From Desulfovibrio sp. (GTDB lineage: Bacteria > Desulfobacterota > Desulfovibrionia > Desulfovibrionales > Desulfovibrionaceae), in NCBI RefSeq assembly GCF_009712225.1, contig NZ_WASP01000006.1:536448-600447 (forward strand): a stretch of 64,000 nt of DNA. The letters run 5' to 3'. The position numbers and the translations under genes were made by a program. Shown here piece by piece: positions 16,484 through 25,143 of the stretch (position 1 is its first letter; the number at the start of each line of letters is the position of its first letter). Below the pieces are notes generated by a model. That model saw nothing but the letters and a program-made list of their open reading frames with translations. It did no database searches and was not told the DNA's origin.

Positions 16484-16539
16484 GCCCTTACAAGGCGGGG
16501 GCCACAGGTTCAAGTCCTGTACTGCCCACCAAATAAATC
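16484..16539 (+). repeat. attR: 56-bp direct repeat, right copy
   Basis: Exact copy of 5766-5821 carrying the tRNA-Val 3' half without its 5' part, so it is not a functional tRNA. It marks the right boundary of the island. Confidence 0.93.
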
Positions 16540-16578
16540 GAAGGGTTACAGCTCTGTCTGTAACCCTTCTTTATTTTT
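16540..16578 (+). terminator. Displaced host tRNA-Val terminator
   Basis: GAAGGGTTACAG / CTGTAACCCTTC stem, loop CTCTGT, then TTTATTTTTT. It lies immediately outside attR, so before insertion it would have followed tRNA-Val directly. Confidence 0.85.
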
Positions 16579-17080
16579 TCGAACCTTCCCAATGGTGCAA
16601 TAATTGGCAACAAGCACCAATGTGGGCCAACCCTTCACGTGCCCCATGGCTTTTTCCATTTTTGAGCAAAGACAAGAACACCTCCCCCCCCAGACCATGC
16701 GCAAGTTTCGCAATATACCAGAATCCTTACACCTCAACCCCAATAAATAGCCCATGATTTTTGTGCTACTATGAACGCGCCCAGTCTGCTGCAATTCGGT
16801 ATCCCCAAACATAGGATTATTCGCGGTCGAGATTCAGTCATGGCCCAATATGGACTACACCCTTTCGAGATGCAGTCTGGCCCGAATCCAGCCTGATCAG
16901 CCACTGCGCAAATTACCGTGCAGCGATGTCACGCTTCTCTATACTCGTTAAGGCATTCGCGATGTGTCCAGCAGAAAATGCTCCATAAGGAAGCGAATTC
17001 ATCGAATAAAATATTATTGCACTAGCTTGTACTGTTGTGAGTCAAATTTTCACACTGACCTGTCACACAACAGTCTCTGA
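16579..17080. other. Non-coding stretch right of attR
   Basis: About 500 bp with only short, low-quality frames. No RNA gene or repeat recognised. A run of eight C occurs near 16684. Confidence 0.5.
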
Positions 17081-18256
17081 TTAAGGATTTCTCCAGCGCA
17101 GCATGATCTGACCAAATGCCGCCGAAACATCTGCATAAAGAGTTTCCGCATCTGCTCCAAAGGCGCGTTGCCGTTTGCTAGCCAAAATAAGGACAGCGTG
17201 CAGACCATGCTCGGCATAGAAAGGTTTGGCGAAATACGAGCGAACGCCTAGTGGGGCAAATAACGCCCAGTCAATAGATTTGACACTATCCAGGGTGTCT
17301 TCCACAATCAGCGAACTCAAACTGTACCGCTCGATATCCTGTGCGATGGTACCCTCATAGGCATGCAGGGTGCCCCACTCAAGGCCGTCAAAAACTGGCC
17401 CCACGCCATATACGGCCACACGGCCGCTACCCATCTGGATATGCGAAAGCATCAGCCCGTCAATCGCGTGGTTGCAGAGCATGTACAGTTCTTCAAGCGC
17501 TGGGCGAAGCTCGTCTGTGCAAAGGGTCAAGGCACCATCGTCTTCAACCTGCATGGGCTTGGCGTCAACATTAACCAGTGCAACACGCACTACTTCCTTA
17601 CCGGGTTCCCCCCACACAGTCAGACGGGCATGGGCTGAAAACAGGCCGCGTTCTGCGTTGCCCAATAGCAGTTTTCCTGACCATGCGTCTCGCTCTACAG
17701 CTTTTTCCAGGGCTGCAACAAAACCTTTCAATAAAGATTTCGGCACCACTGTATCAAGCGCAAGCTCTCGTCCGTCCTGTTTTTCTCCTTCAAAAAGCAT
17801 TTGCGCCGCGCTGTTGGCATCGCAGAGCTTCTTTTCTCTCATGTTTACAGTAAATACAGGGTAATCAGCATCTCCCACACGCATCTGAATCTGCGCATTA
17901 TAGCAGGCAGAATTATAGCCGCCAGGCAAAAAAGCCTCTTTAAGAAAGCCACTGTATACATCATGTCCCGGTTCCGGCCAGCCCTGCAAAATGAGTGGCG
18001 TGTGTCCATCGTCGTATTTTAGCCTGAAAATGGCGGCTGCAGGCCGCCCGGCATGGATCATGTCCCAGAATTCCACAAGCAGCGGATAATCTTGCTCCAT
18101 CACGGCCTGCTTTCTGAACGCGGCATTTTTCAGCAACTGCGGAGCATCAAAACCCGCGCCGGGCCATCGGGTAAAAACCTCAAGGCGCGACTCGCGCTGG
18201 CAAATGCTCCACAATAATCCAGGAAACCCTTTGCGCCATTGAAGAAAACGCGCCAT
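17081..18256 (-). CDS. PAS/GAF-like sensor protein without an evident output domain
   Basis: A 391-residue protein from an ATG at 18256 behind GGAG; a TTG at 18277 is the alternative. The middle (about residues 120-240) reads like a PAS domain: YPVFTVNMREKKLCDANSAA, then the RELALDTVVP loop. The C-terminal part (about 250-390) resembles a GAF domain, ending with LHAVLILASKRQRAFGADAE. No kinase, GGDEF or DNA-binding motif is seen. It is divergent from the GntR-led operon, with two GntR-type palindromes in the shared intergenic region, so it is probably co-regulated with that operon. Confidence 0.5.
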   Translation of the reverse strand: MARFLQWRKGFPGLLWSICQRESRLEVFTRWPGAGFDAPQLLKNAAFRKQAVMEQDYPLLVEFWDMIHAGRPAAAIFRLKYDDGHTPLILQGWPEPGHDVYSGFLKEAFLPGGYNSACYNAQIQMRVGDADYPVFTVNMREKKLCDANSAAQMLFEGEKQDGRELALDTVVPKSLLKGFVAALEKAVERDAWSGKLLLGNAERGLFSAHARLTVWGEPGKEVVRVALVNVDAKPMQVEDDGALTLCTDELRPALEELYMLCNHAIDGLMLSHIQMGSGRVAVYGVGPVFDGLEWGTLHAYEGTIAQDIERYSLSSLIVEDTLDSVKSIDWALFAPLGVRSYFAKPFYAEHGLHAVLILASKRQRAFGADAETLYADVSAAFGQIMLRWRNP

Positions 18257-18348
18257 GTCAGCTCCATTTGTTGACAATAAGAACTCAATCCAGCCGTATT
18301 GGCAGTAAAATAGACACCAACCATGAGCAAGACTTTTTTGTACGCAAC

Positions 18349-18363
18349 AGTGGTCAGACCACT
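18349..18363. promoter_or_regulatory. Perfect palindrome AGTGGTCAGACCACT, probable GntR operator 1
   Basis: A 15-bp perfect palindrome fitting the TGGTnnnACCA consensus of FadR-subfamily GntR regulators. It lies about 90 bp upstream of the leftward sensor gene. Confidence 0.65.
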
Positions 18364-18442
18364 TTCATAAATATCAATATCACTCTGCTATTTCGCTCAT
18401 ATAATCTGCTTGTTATCCACACAATTGTACATATGCTTTTAT

Positions 18443-18457
18443 AGTGGTCATACCAAA
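18443..18457. promoter_or_regulatory. Second GntR-type site, AGTGGTCATACCAAA
   Basis: Contains TGGTCATACCA, a match to TGGTnnnACCA sharing the AGTGGTCA half with site 1, 94 bp away. Its overlap with a possible promoter would allow repression. Confidence 0.6.
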
Positions 18458-18596
18458 TAAATAAAAATATATTATATTTTTCATTATGTTAAATATAAGC
18501 AGAAATTTTTTTTGGGTTATGTTGCCAAAAAATTCACAGGCGCGCAAAATGAAGTCATATAAAAGTACTTGAATACGCTTTGCTTGGAGGACGCCC

Positions 18597-19241
18597 GTGA
18601 TCACGCCAGCAAATGCTGAAAACCCGCTGGAGCACGCCCTGTTGCAAGGGCGCTGGTCGCTGTTTGAACGCCTGCCCGCCGAACGGCACCTCGCCGAAGA
18701 GCTTGGGGTCAGCCGCGCAACGCTGCGCACGGCCCTGAGCACCCTTGTGGGCAAGGGTATTCTGGAAACCCGCCGCAACAAGGGCACATTTGTGCGTGCC
18801 CTTCCCTGCAACCCTGACGCCGCCAGCCTAGCCGACAGTCTGAGGGCCATGAATATCGTCATGACCCCCTTGCTGGCAGCGGTATCTGGTTCATTTGCGC
18901 CATCAGTCATGTTGACGATTGAGCGGCATCTGCCCTCCATAGGCATGGCGCTGCACAGCGGCGACATGCGCCTGCTGGCGCAGCATCACCTCAAATTTTT
19001 CTACATACTTTTACGGGCCATCGACAACGCCCGTCTTGCACAGGCCGGTGCAGCCACACTACCAGAGGTTGGTGCGCTTGCCCGGCTGTTGCAGGAGTGC
19101 AGTCAGGCACGGTTGGAGGAGCTGTTCAAGCATCTGGCCCGCACGCTGCACGGTCTGCGTCATGCAGACGGGCAAGCCTGCGCCTCTTCCGTTTCGGCAT
19201 ACGCAACATGTCTTTTGCAAAGCCTTGGGGAAGAAGAATGA
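18597..19241 (+). CDS. GntR family transcriptional regulator (FadR subfamily)
   Basis: A 214-residue regulator from a GTG at 18597 behind TTGGAGGACG. The N-terminal winged helix-turn-helix is clear: RLPAERHLAEELGVSRATLR near 24-43, then ILETRRNKGTFVR near 55-67. The C-terminal part is all-helical and shorter than in many FadR-type proteins, with His-containing segments (HHLKFF) that could bind an effector or metal. As first gene of the TonB/MBL operon and with matching palindromes upstream, it probably autoregulates this locus. The effector is unknown. Confidence 0.82.
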   Translation: MITPANAENPLEHALLQGRWSLFERLPAERHLAEELGVSRATLRTALSTLVGKGILETRRNKGTFVRALPCNPDAASLADSLRAMNIVMTPLLAAVSGSFAPSVMLTIERHLPSIGMALHSGDMRLLAQHHLKFFYILLRAIDNARLAQAGAATLPEVGALARLLQECSQARLEELFKHLARTLHGLRHADGQACASSVSAYATCLLQSLGEEE

Positions 19242-19510
19242 TAGACCGGCAAAGACGTAATTTTTTACGGGGAAACTGGCGCGCGGTTTCCCCATGCATA
19301 CCGGGCGAGAATTTCGATGCAGAGGCCTTGGCTTGCGACGGCGAGGCGCTGCTGCCGCCGGAATTTTCGTCCGGCATGTTGCGGTTTGAAGGGCAGCGGC
19401 TAGGGCTGCCCGTGGATAGCATGAACGAGGATGCACTGATTCGAGCAGTTGCACAGGCAATGCGCGCGCAAGCGCGCCCCACCGTGGAAACGGAAACCCC
19501 GCAATCTTGA
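19238..19510 (+). CDS. Small protein with RRNFLRG motif, function unknown
   Basis: A 90-residue protein whose ATG overlaps the GntR stop (AATGATAG). The N-terminus, DRQRRNFLRGNW, looks like a twin-arginine motif, but no hydrophobic stretch follows, so normal Tat export is unlikely. Similar starts occur in NapF-type cytoplasmic helper proteins, but the Cys clusters of NapF are absent; only two Cys are present. It could be a chaperone for the Tat substrate encoded two genes downstream. That is a guess from position. Confidence 0.5.
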   Translation: MIDRQRRNFLRGNWRAVSPCIPGENFDAEALACDGEALLPPEFSSGMLRFEGQRLGLPVDSMNEDALIRAVAQAMRAQARPTVETETPQS

Positions 19511-19520
19511 GGAGGGTTCT

Positions 19521-20924
19521 ATGGCTGACCACGATATTCCCTATCTTGAAGAGCGAAAGCTCATCAAGCGCTGGCAGGGCCCCTGGCCTGTATTGGCCAA
19601 CATGGTGTTAACGCTCTCCATATTTGCCGTAACCTGGTGGATTTTTCAGGATCCACGCGGCATCATGCGCTTTTATACGCCGTATGTTGGCTACAACTAT
19701 TGCCGCTGGTGGCTGGTCATCCTTATCTGGATGGCCTATATTTTCGATTTTTGGCCGTTCAAACGTAGTTGGATACGCAATGCACATCCCCTGCAAAAAG
19801 GGCTAGTCCTCTCCCTTGTGTCCGTCGGCATCATGATTATGATGATCCACGGTTTTTTTGAAGGGATTCTAGGCAATTTTGCATTTGCCTACTTTAGTCC
19901 TCACCAATTGCAGAAACTGCCGGGGCTGACTGAATTTTACTCCACAGAATATGCGGCCCAAGCCTGCATGATGTTTGCCGTCATCGCCTCTTGGATCAGC
20001 CCTGCCTGGATTGTGGCGCTGGAAGGCCGCCCCTGGCAGGATCAGGGCCAACCAGTCAGAGGCTTCAGCATATGGCTGGGTACCTTCTGCCTGAGTCTGG
20101 TCATCTATTTTATGACCATGCATAACCATATGGGCATTCTGTATTACCCGTGGCAGTATTTCACTGCTATTACTCCGCCTTACTGGGAATCATTTGCTCA
20201 GACTGTTTCCGCCAACTTCCATGTGGCCTGGATCATGTGCTGCACTGTTGTGGTATGGTTCATGGAAGGTATTTGGGAACGCTACCCCTTCTGCCTTATC
20301 AAGAGGCCGTGGTTGCGCCGGTTTTCCCTGTTCTTTGGTATCATCGTCATCTCCGTTTCCCTATGCTTTTTCTTCTGGTACATGCAGGAACTGGTGTGGG
20401 GCGACGCTATCCGTGGGCACAAGCGTGACGCGGCTCCCGACTGGCGCTGGCTGCATGTGGGCGAAACCGCCATTTTCTTCCTGGTGCCAGCATTATTTCT
20501 GCAATTCTATTGCGGCAACTGGCCCAACAAGTTCAGCACTCCTGTCAACATCCTTATACGCACATTTCTGGTAATTTTGGGCGGTATTACTGTTTACTGT
20601 CTGTACTACCAGTACGCACATCTTGTTCTTGGAACCCAGAAGGGCTTTTCGCATCCGCAGCAATTTCCCATGATACCCATGATCTGGCTGATCAACATCT
20701 GGCTGATCAACTGGTGGTTCATGGACGGCTGGCCCGGCTGGAAGCGCGAACTCCGAACCAGCGAGGATATTGCCACAGACGAACACGCCTTTGCCGCCAA
20801 GAGTGCCTGGACCCCAGCCATGCTTCCCGGTCTTGTGGTAGGCATACTCGCTGGTGTCATCCTGTACTTTGCCATAGTGGCCGCGCTGCCATGGTTCAGC
20901 GCTCACTTCACCCTTGTGCAGTAG
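19521..20924 (+). CDS. Polytopic inner-membrane protein, function unknown
   Basis: A 467-residue protein starting at 19521 after TTGAGGAGGGTTCT. It has 11-12 hydrophobic spans spread over its length and is rich in Trp, Phe and Tyr. Conserved-looking charged or polar residues lie in or near membrane segments: MTMHNHMGI, SANFHVAW, WRWLHVGETA and YYQYAHLV, giving several His that could bind haem or a metal. It has no CxxCH site and no transporter motif I know. It lies between the RR-motif protein and the Tat-exported hydrolase. Transporter or redox subunit are both possible. Confidence 0.7.
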   Translation: MADHDIPYLEERKLIKRWQGPWPVLANMVLTLSIFAVTWWIFQDPRGIMRFYTPYVGYNYCRWWLVILIWMAYIFDFWPFKRSWIRNAHPLQKGLVLSLVSVGIMIMMIHGFFEGILGNFAFAYFSPHQLQKLPGLTEFYSTEYAAQACMMFAVIASWISPAWIVALEGRPWQDQGQPVRGFSIWLGTFCLSLVIYFMTMHNHMGILYYPWQYFTAITPPYWESFAQTVSANFHVAWIMCCTVVVWFMEGIWERYPFCLIKRPWLRRFSLFFGIIVISVSLCFFFWYMQELVWGDAIRGHKRDAAPDWRWLHVGETAIFFLVPALFLQFYCGNWPNKFSTPVNILIRTFLVILGGITVYCLYYQYAHLVLGTQKGFSHPQQFPMIPMIWLINIWLINWWFMDGWPGWKRELRTSEDIATDEHAFAAKSAWTPAMLPGLVVGILAGVILYFAIVAALPWFSAHFTLVQ

Positions 20925-20934
20925 GGAGAGCAAT

Positions 20935-22083
20935 ATGGACAGACGAGAATTTATCAAGGGTGCCGCATTAGGGGTCGGCGTAGGTGCCATTGGCGCCATG
21001 GGCGCGTATTCATATTCCCCCATGCGCAGGGCCTTTCTGAAGGACGTAAAACGCGGCACGGCAGATATCGGCGTATGCAAAGCTGTAAAAATAACCAACA
21101 TTTCCGAGACAAGCTGGTTTGACAACGGCATCTTCATGCAGGATGTGACGGGCGCGGGCGGCCTGCTGGTAGACCAGTACACGTTCAACTGGCCTCCGTT
21201 CGGCAATGGTAAGGGTATCGGCAAGGGCAACTACGCCGACGGCATGAAGTTGATCAAGCACCTGTTGCCTAACAAGCTGGAAGAAGCATGGAAGATAGTG
21301 AGTGAAAAAAGTGTCCATGCGGATAACGCTGGCGGATTCTCCTGCCTCGTGGAAATCGAGAATATGGATGGCAAGGTAACAAAGTACCTCTTTGACACCG
21401 GTTGGAATTACCTGTGGATGGACACCTGCTACAAGCGGGAAGGCATCGACACCATGCTGGCCAATAATGAAATTGCCGCAATGATCCAGACGCACGAGCA
21501 CATGGATCACTATTTTGGCCTGCCCGCTGTAACCAAATACAACCCCAATATCCACATCTATACGCCCAACACCTTCTACCCCAACGGTAAACAGTACCTC
21601 AAAGACTGCGGGCATGTGGGCAAGTGGACCGAGGTTCCCAAGGGCCTGCACAAAATTCAGGACGGCGTGGCTCTTTACGGCTTTGACTGCCCAATTATTT
21701 TCAATGTATTCGGCGAGATATCCATGTACTGTAACGTAAAAGACATTGGCCTTGTGAGCATTACCGGATGCTGCCACCAGGGCATTATTCTTTTTGCCGA
21801 CACCGCCTACAAAACCATTGCCTACGAAAACGACCAGTTCTACGGACTCTACGGCGGCCTGCACATCTCGCCCTTTGACGACTGGGACCCCAAATACGAC
21901 GATCTGGTGATCGGCCTTAAGAAGTGGGATCTGCAGCGGGTGGGCTGCAACCACTGCACCGGACTTATCACGGCCCAGAAATTTGTGGATGCTGGTTACC
22001 CTGTTGTGAAAGGCACGGCGCGGTTTCGCTCAAAAACAACAAACTACCTCGGCAACGGGGACGTCATCAAGTTTCCCTCGTAA
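20935..22083 (+). CDS. Tat-exported metallo-beta-lactamase-fold enzyme (COG1237-like)
   Basis: A 382-residue protein from an ATG at 20935 behind GGGAGAGC. The N-terminus MDRREFIKGAALGVGVG is a twin-arginine signal, so the enzyme is folded and probably metal-loaded before export. The MBL motif is THEHMDHYFGLP (His187, His189, Asp191, His192). ITGCCHQGII near 280-290 corresponds to the GCSHxGI motif of the dihydropterin-related COG1237 family, supplying another metal ligand. A late NHCTG motif is also present. The substrate is unknown. It is probably periplasmic and anchored or cleaved, acting near the membrane protein encoded just upstream. Confidence 0.8.
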   Translation: MDRREFIKGAALGVGVGAIGAMGAYSYSPMRRAFLKDVKRGTADIGVCKAVKITNISETSWFDNGIFMQDVTGAGGLLVDQYTFNWPPFGNGKGIGKGNYADGMKLIKHLLPNKLEEAWKIVSEKSVHADNAGGFSCLVEIENMDGKVTKYLFDTGWNYLWMDTCYKREGIDTMLANNEIAAMIQTHEHMDHYFGLPAVTKYNPNIHIYTPNTFYPNGKQYLKDCGHVGKWTEVPKGLHKIQDGVALYGFDCPIIFNVFGEISMYCNVKDIGLVSITGCCHQGIILFADTAYKTIAYENDQFYGLYGGLHISPFDDWDPKYDDLVIGLKKWDLQRVGCNHCTGLITAQKFVDAGYPVVKGTARFRSKTTNYLGNGDVIKFPS

Positions 22084-22156
22084 AAGGCGCAGCCGGGGGG
22101 GGATGGGTCTCCTCCCGGCTGGATATGAACACAGCCTACCACGACGGAGAACAGCC

Positions 22157-23989
22157 ATGCGCCTCGCCACTCTATTGCCGCGCCCCCTCTCGCCAGAAAC
22201 AGATGCAGAAAGCCCATCCATTCTCAACTGTCTGCTCACCGGTATTCACCTTGACCGTAAACGGGCGCGGGGGCTGGGCTGGCGAGGGGTGCACACTTCC
22301 AACCAGCTGTATGCCGCCTGGACATGCCGGGTAGCTGATTCCCCGCACGTCTACGGCCTGGTTTTTCAGGAAGAACACTCGGACGATTCCTTTCTTTACG
22401 GCACGTTTACAGCGCACGTCTTCCCCTATGCGGCAGATCCCGTTCTGGATATATTTCCCCTACAGGCCCTGTCACTGGCCATGGGGGAGGGATATGAGGA
22501 AAGCGTGCGCAATCTCTCGCTGCACGCACCAGAACTTGCCCCATTCTGCATGGGGAAATTTCAGCTTGTCACCGCGCTGGATGGCACAGGGTTGACCCTG
22601 TCCGTATCCGCACCGGCCAGATACCGCCAGATTTCCCAACGGGGTATTGCCGCGCAACACCACGCCGCATCAGAATGTAACGGTGCGCAAGCCGCGCAGC
22701 CTTTGGAGTGGATTGTTCCACCCGGCGGGGTGGAACACGATGTGCCCGCATTCAGGCTGCTGCTGCGGCTCTTTACAACGGTAGCGGCCACCGCCCTTAC
22801 CCTGTTTGGCGAAGAACCGCGCCTGAGTCTGCACATGACACAGCAGACGCAACCGGACGCAGGTCGAGAAGATACCCTCCCCCAGATCCTGTCGCTACAA
22901 GCGCGACTGGGAACAGGCCCGCAGGCTCCAGCCCGAGCAGCCTGTTACGGCAATGGCCGTACGGGGACGGTCGCCGCCCTGACTGCTGACGGCAAAGTTA
23001 TGACGCATCTGCCCGGTCGCCAGCGCCAGGGAACTGCATGCACAAATGCCAATCTGCCTGTCATGCATATACTGACCGGTTTTCTCGGCGCGGGAAAAAC
23101 CACCTTTCTACGCCGCTGGCTGGATTATCTGAATGGCCGGGAACAATACGCCGCCGTTATACAGAATGAATTTGGCCACATCGGGCTTGACGCTTCCCTC
23201 ACTCGCGGCGAAACGCATGTGGAGGCTCTGGATGAAGGCTGTGTGTGCTGCTCGCTTGCCGACAGCCTGCGCCCGGGCCTGCAACGCCTTTTGGATGCGG
23301 CCCCCGCCGAGCAGATAATTCTTGAAACCACGGGTCTTGCCAACCCAGTCAACGTACTAGAATCCATGAAAGATCTTGACGATCTGGTGCAACCTGGACT
23401 GGTCATAACTGTTGCCGACGCCCTTATCTGGGATGTTTCATGCTCTGGCATCAGTATGGCGCAGGTGGAACAGGCGGATGTTATCATTGCCAACAAATCC
23501 GATGCCGTATCCCGGCAACAGCTCGAGACAATGATGCACGATCTGCGCCGCTGCAATCCTAAAGCCGTTATCCTTCCCGCAGTGCAGGGCAACATCTCCT
23601 TTGCGATCCTAGACTCATTGCATACCGCATGGCTGGACGCCCAAGGCCTGCCACCATCGCGCACTCCCCGGCTGCAAACCATGAAGGCCTTGCGCGCCTC
23701 CAACCACGCAGACGAGGGCTTTGCCTCGTTTTGCCTCAAGCTACCGCAACCGGTCAGTGTAAAAGACATAGAGAGCATGGTGGATTGCGCTGGCCCCGGG
23801 CTGTTCCGGGCCAAGGGCGTTGTTGATCTTTGTGGTGATGGCACCATCACACCAGCTGTTGCACAGTACGCCGCTGGCCGTCTGGAATTTGAAGAAGTTC
23901 CGGAAGAATCTGATGAACGATACATGGTCTTTATCGGGGTGAACCTGTCACCCGTTCATGCTCCAGACAGCCCGCCCACAACAGCATAA
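22157..23989 (+). CDS. CobW-family GTPase with a long N-terminal extension
   Basis: A 610-residue protein from an ATG at 22157 behind CGGAGAACAGCC. Residues 1 to about 300 form a region I do not recognise. The G3E/CobW GTPase follows: Walker A GFLGAGKTTFLRR (from 308), switch region QNEFGHIGLD, the metal-binding EGCVCCSL (Cys362, Cys364, Cys365), ETTGLANP and the NKSD guanine-specificity motif. CobW proteins are metallochaperones or insertases for Zn, Co and other metals. A C-terminal CobW domain (about 525-600) is present. It probably supplies metal to a product of this operon, such as the MBL enzyme, or handles an imported metal. Confidence 0.8.
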   Translation: MRLATLLPRPLSPETDAESPSILNCLLTGIHLDRKRARGLGWRGVHTSNQLYAAWTCRVADSPHVYGLVFQEEHSDDSFLYGTFTAHVFPYAADPVLDIFPLQALSLAMGEGYEESVRNLSLHAPELAPFCMGKFQLVTALDGTGLTLSVSAPARYRQISQRGIAAQHHAASECNGAQAAQPLEWIVPPGGVEHDVPAFRLLLRLFTTVAATALTLFGEEPRLSLHMTQQTQPDAGREDTLPQILSLQARLGTGPQAPARAACYGNGRTGTVAALTADGKVMTHLPGRQRQGTACTNANLPVMHILTGFLGAGKTTFLRRWLDYLNGREQYAAVIQNEFGHIGLDASLTRGETHVEALDEGCVCCSLADSLRPGLQRLLDAAPAEQIILETTGLANPVNVLESMKDLDDLVQPGLVITVADALIWDVSCSGISMAQVEQADVIIANKSDAVSRQQLETMMHDLRRCNPKAVILPAVQGNISFAILDSLHTAWLDAQGLPPSRTPRLQTMKALRASNHADEGFASFCLKLPQPVSVKDIESMVDCAGPGLFRAKGVVDLCGDGTITPAVAQYAAGRLEFEEVPEESDERYMVFIGVNLSPVHAPDSPPTTA

Positions 23990-24031
23990 ACCCTGCCGGT
24001 ACTGCGTACCGATTGCGTCAAGGAGGCAGAA

Positions 24032-24634
24032 ATGAACATCATTGCACTTGGGGGATGGATGATGTGGCCCCTGCTAGCGGTTTCCATTCTTGCCCTGACG
24101 GTGGTTGTAGAACGCCTGCTGCTGTACGCATCGTGCGCCTTGCCCGATGATGTGTTAAGAACAGAACTGCTCAAAGCCTCGTGCAACGGCGATGTGGGCA
24201 CAGTAGCGGAACGCATGGTCGCAGTGCCATTGCTGCAACCGTTTGCCGAGCTGCTCACAGTGGCAAGCCCCAACCGTGAATCAGCCTTGCATCTGGCTGG
24301 CGAGCAGATTCTTGAGCAACTGGAACGTCGGCTCGGCCTGCTGGGTGCCATTGCCCGGCTTGCTCCGCTCATGGGTCTGCTGGGAACAGTGAGCGGGATG
24401 ATCTCCATTTTTTCCCGCATCGCGCATGCTACCAACGGTGTAGACATGAGCATGCTGGCCGATGGCATCTGGCAGGCATTGCTCAACACGGCCTCCGGCC
24501 TGTGCATTGCCATTGTTGCCCAGTTTTCGCTGGCATTTTTTCATGCCCGCCTCAAAACCATTGCCAGTATGCTTGATGCTGCTGGCAATGCATCGTTGAT
24601 ACAGAGCGAGGGCAGCACCGGCCATGCCTGCTAA
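24032..24634 (+). CDS. exbB: ExbB/TolQ/MotA-type proton channel subunit
   Basis: A 200-residue protein, start behind AAGGAGGCAGAA. Three membrane spans are seen (about residues 8-30, 105-130, 150-172). The family block GLLGAIARLAPLMGLLGTVSGM (about 103-124; the motif is the LAPLMGLLGTV core) is well conserved. With ExbD it forms the proton-driven motor that energises TonB. It follows the CobW gene by 42 bp in the same operon. Confidence 0.88.
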   Translation: MNIIALGGWMMWPLLAVSILALTVVVERLLLYASCALPDDVLRTELLKASCNGDVGTVAERMVAVPLLQPFAELLTVASPNRESALHLAGEQILEQLERRLGLLGAIARLAPLMGLLGTVSGMISIFSRIAHATNGVDMSMLADGIWQALLNTASGLCIAIVAQFSLAFFHARLKTIASMLDAAGNASLIQSEGSTGHAC

Positions 24635-24720
24635 TTTTTTGCAGCACAACCTGCGGCACCACCTGCTGACGCAGATTTGCCCGGCAGCTTCCCTCTCGCT
24701 GATACAAGGAGGCAATGCTG

Positions 24721-25143
24721 ATGCTTCGCCTTACCCGCCCGTTGAACGCAACGTATGAGTACGATCTGATCCCGCTCATAGACATGTTGTTTATATTGCT
24801 TATATTTTTTGTTATTGCCGCAGCATTTGCGGTTCGTGGGCTTGATGTAGATCTGCCCGCCGCCAGCAGCAGCAAAGCGCTGTCGGGCAGGGTGATTGAA
24901 CTACGCCTTACCGCTGACGGCGATATTCTTTGCGAAGGGCAGCCCCTGCCCCGGCACGAGGTCAGGAACAAACTGCACGAGCTTGTGCGCGGATTCAGGA
25001 GCAGACCGGGCAGACTAGTGCTGGCCGCTGACCCCAAAGCACCGATAGAAAGTCTGATATTTCTTGTGGATGAAGTGCGTATGCAGGGCGGTGAAAAACT
25101 GCTCATTGCCACTACAGGTCAACCGGCAACGGACAAACCATGA
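24721..25143 (+). CDS. exbD: ExbD/TolR-type protein
   Basis: A 140-residue protein. Of two adjacent ATGs, the one at 24721 has the better spacing to AAGGAGG. The single N-terminal span (about residues 16-36) carries the essential Asp in LIPLIDMLFILLIFF. A periplasmic domain follows with the typical VIELRLTADGDI and LAADPKAPIE segments. It partners ExbB. Its stop overlaps the next gene by 4 bp. Confidence 0.88.
   Translation: MLRLTRPLNATYEYDLIPLIDMLFILLIFFVIAAAFAVRGLDVDLPAASSSKALSGRVIELRLTADGDILCEGQPLPRHEVRNKLHELVRGFRSRPGRLVLAADPKAPIESLIFLVDEVRMQGGEKLLIATTGQPATDKP

Larger units (their letters stand above)
5766..16539. mobile_element. Degenerate prophage-type integrative island in tRNA-Val
   Basis: About 10.8 kb bounded by an exact 56-bp direct repeat (5766-5821 and 16484-16539) made of the tRNA-Val 3' end plus 9 bp. 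Just inside the left end lie a tyrosine integrase and an excisionase-like gene. The interior holds prophage leftovers (recE, truncated recT, tail-assembly chaperone fragment), then AT-rich cargo with nuclease and abortive-infection genes. There are no capsid, terminase or replication genes. I infer a prophage reduced by internal deletion that kept its integration functions and its conversion cargo. Confidence 0.92.
18257..18596. other. Divergent promoter region between the sensor gene and the GntR operon
   Basis: 340 bp, AT-rich in the right half. It holds the two palindromes listed separately. A possible promoter toward the right is TTGTAC (18425) with TCATAC 17 bp later, which would overlap the second palindrome. 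Confidence 0.5.

Noticed and set aside
16482..16757. Small plus-strand frame beginning in attR
   Set aside because: Starts inside the tRNA-Val repeat and terminator; no ribosome site.
21010..21954. Antisense frame of 314 codons opposite the MBL gene
   Set aside because: No motif, and the sense strand has a complete Tat-signal MBL enzyme.
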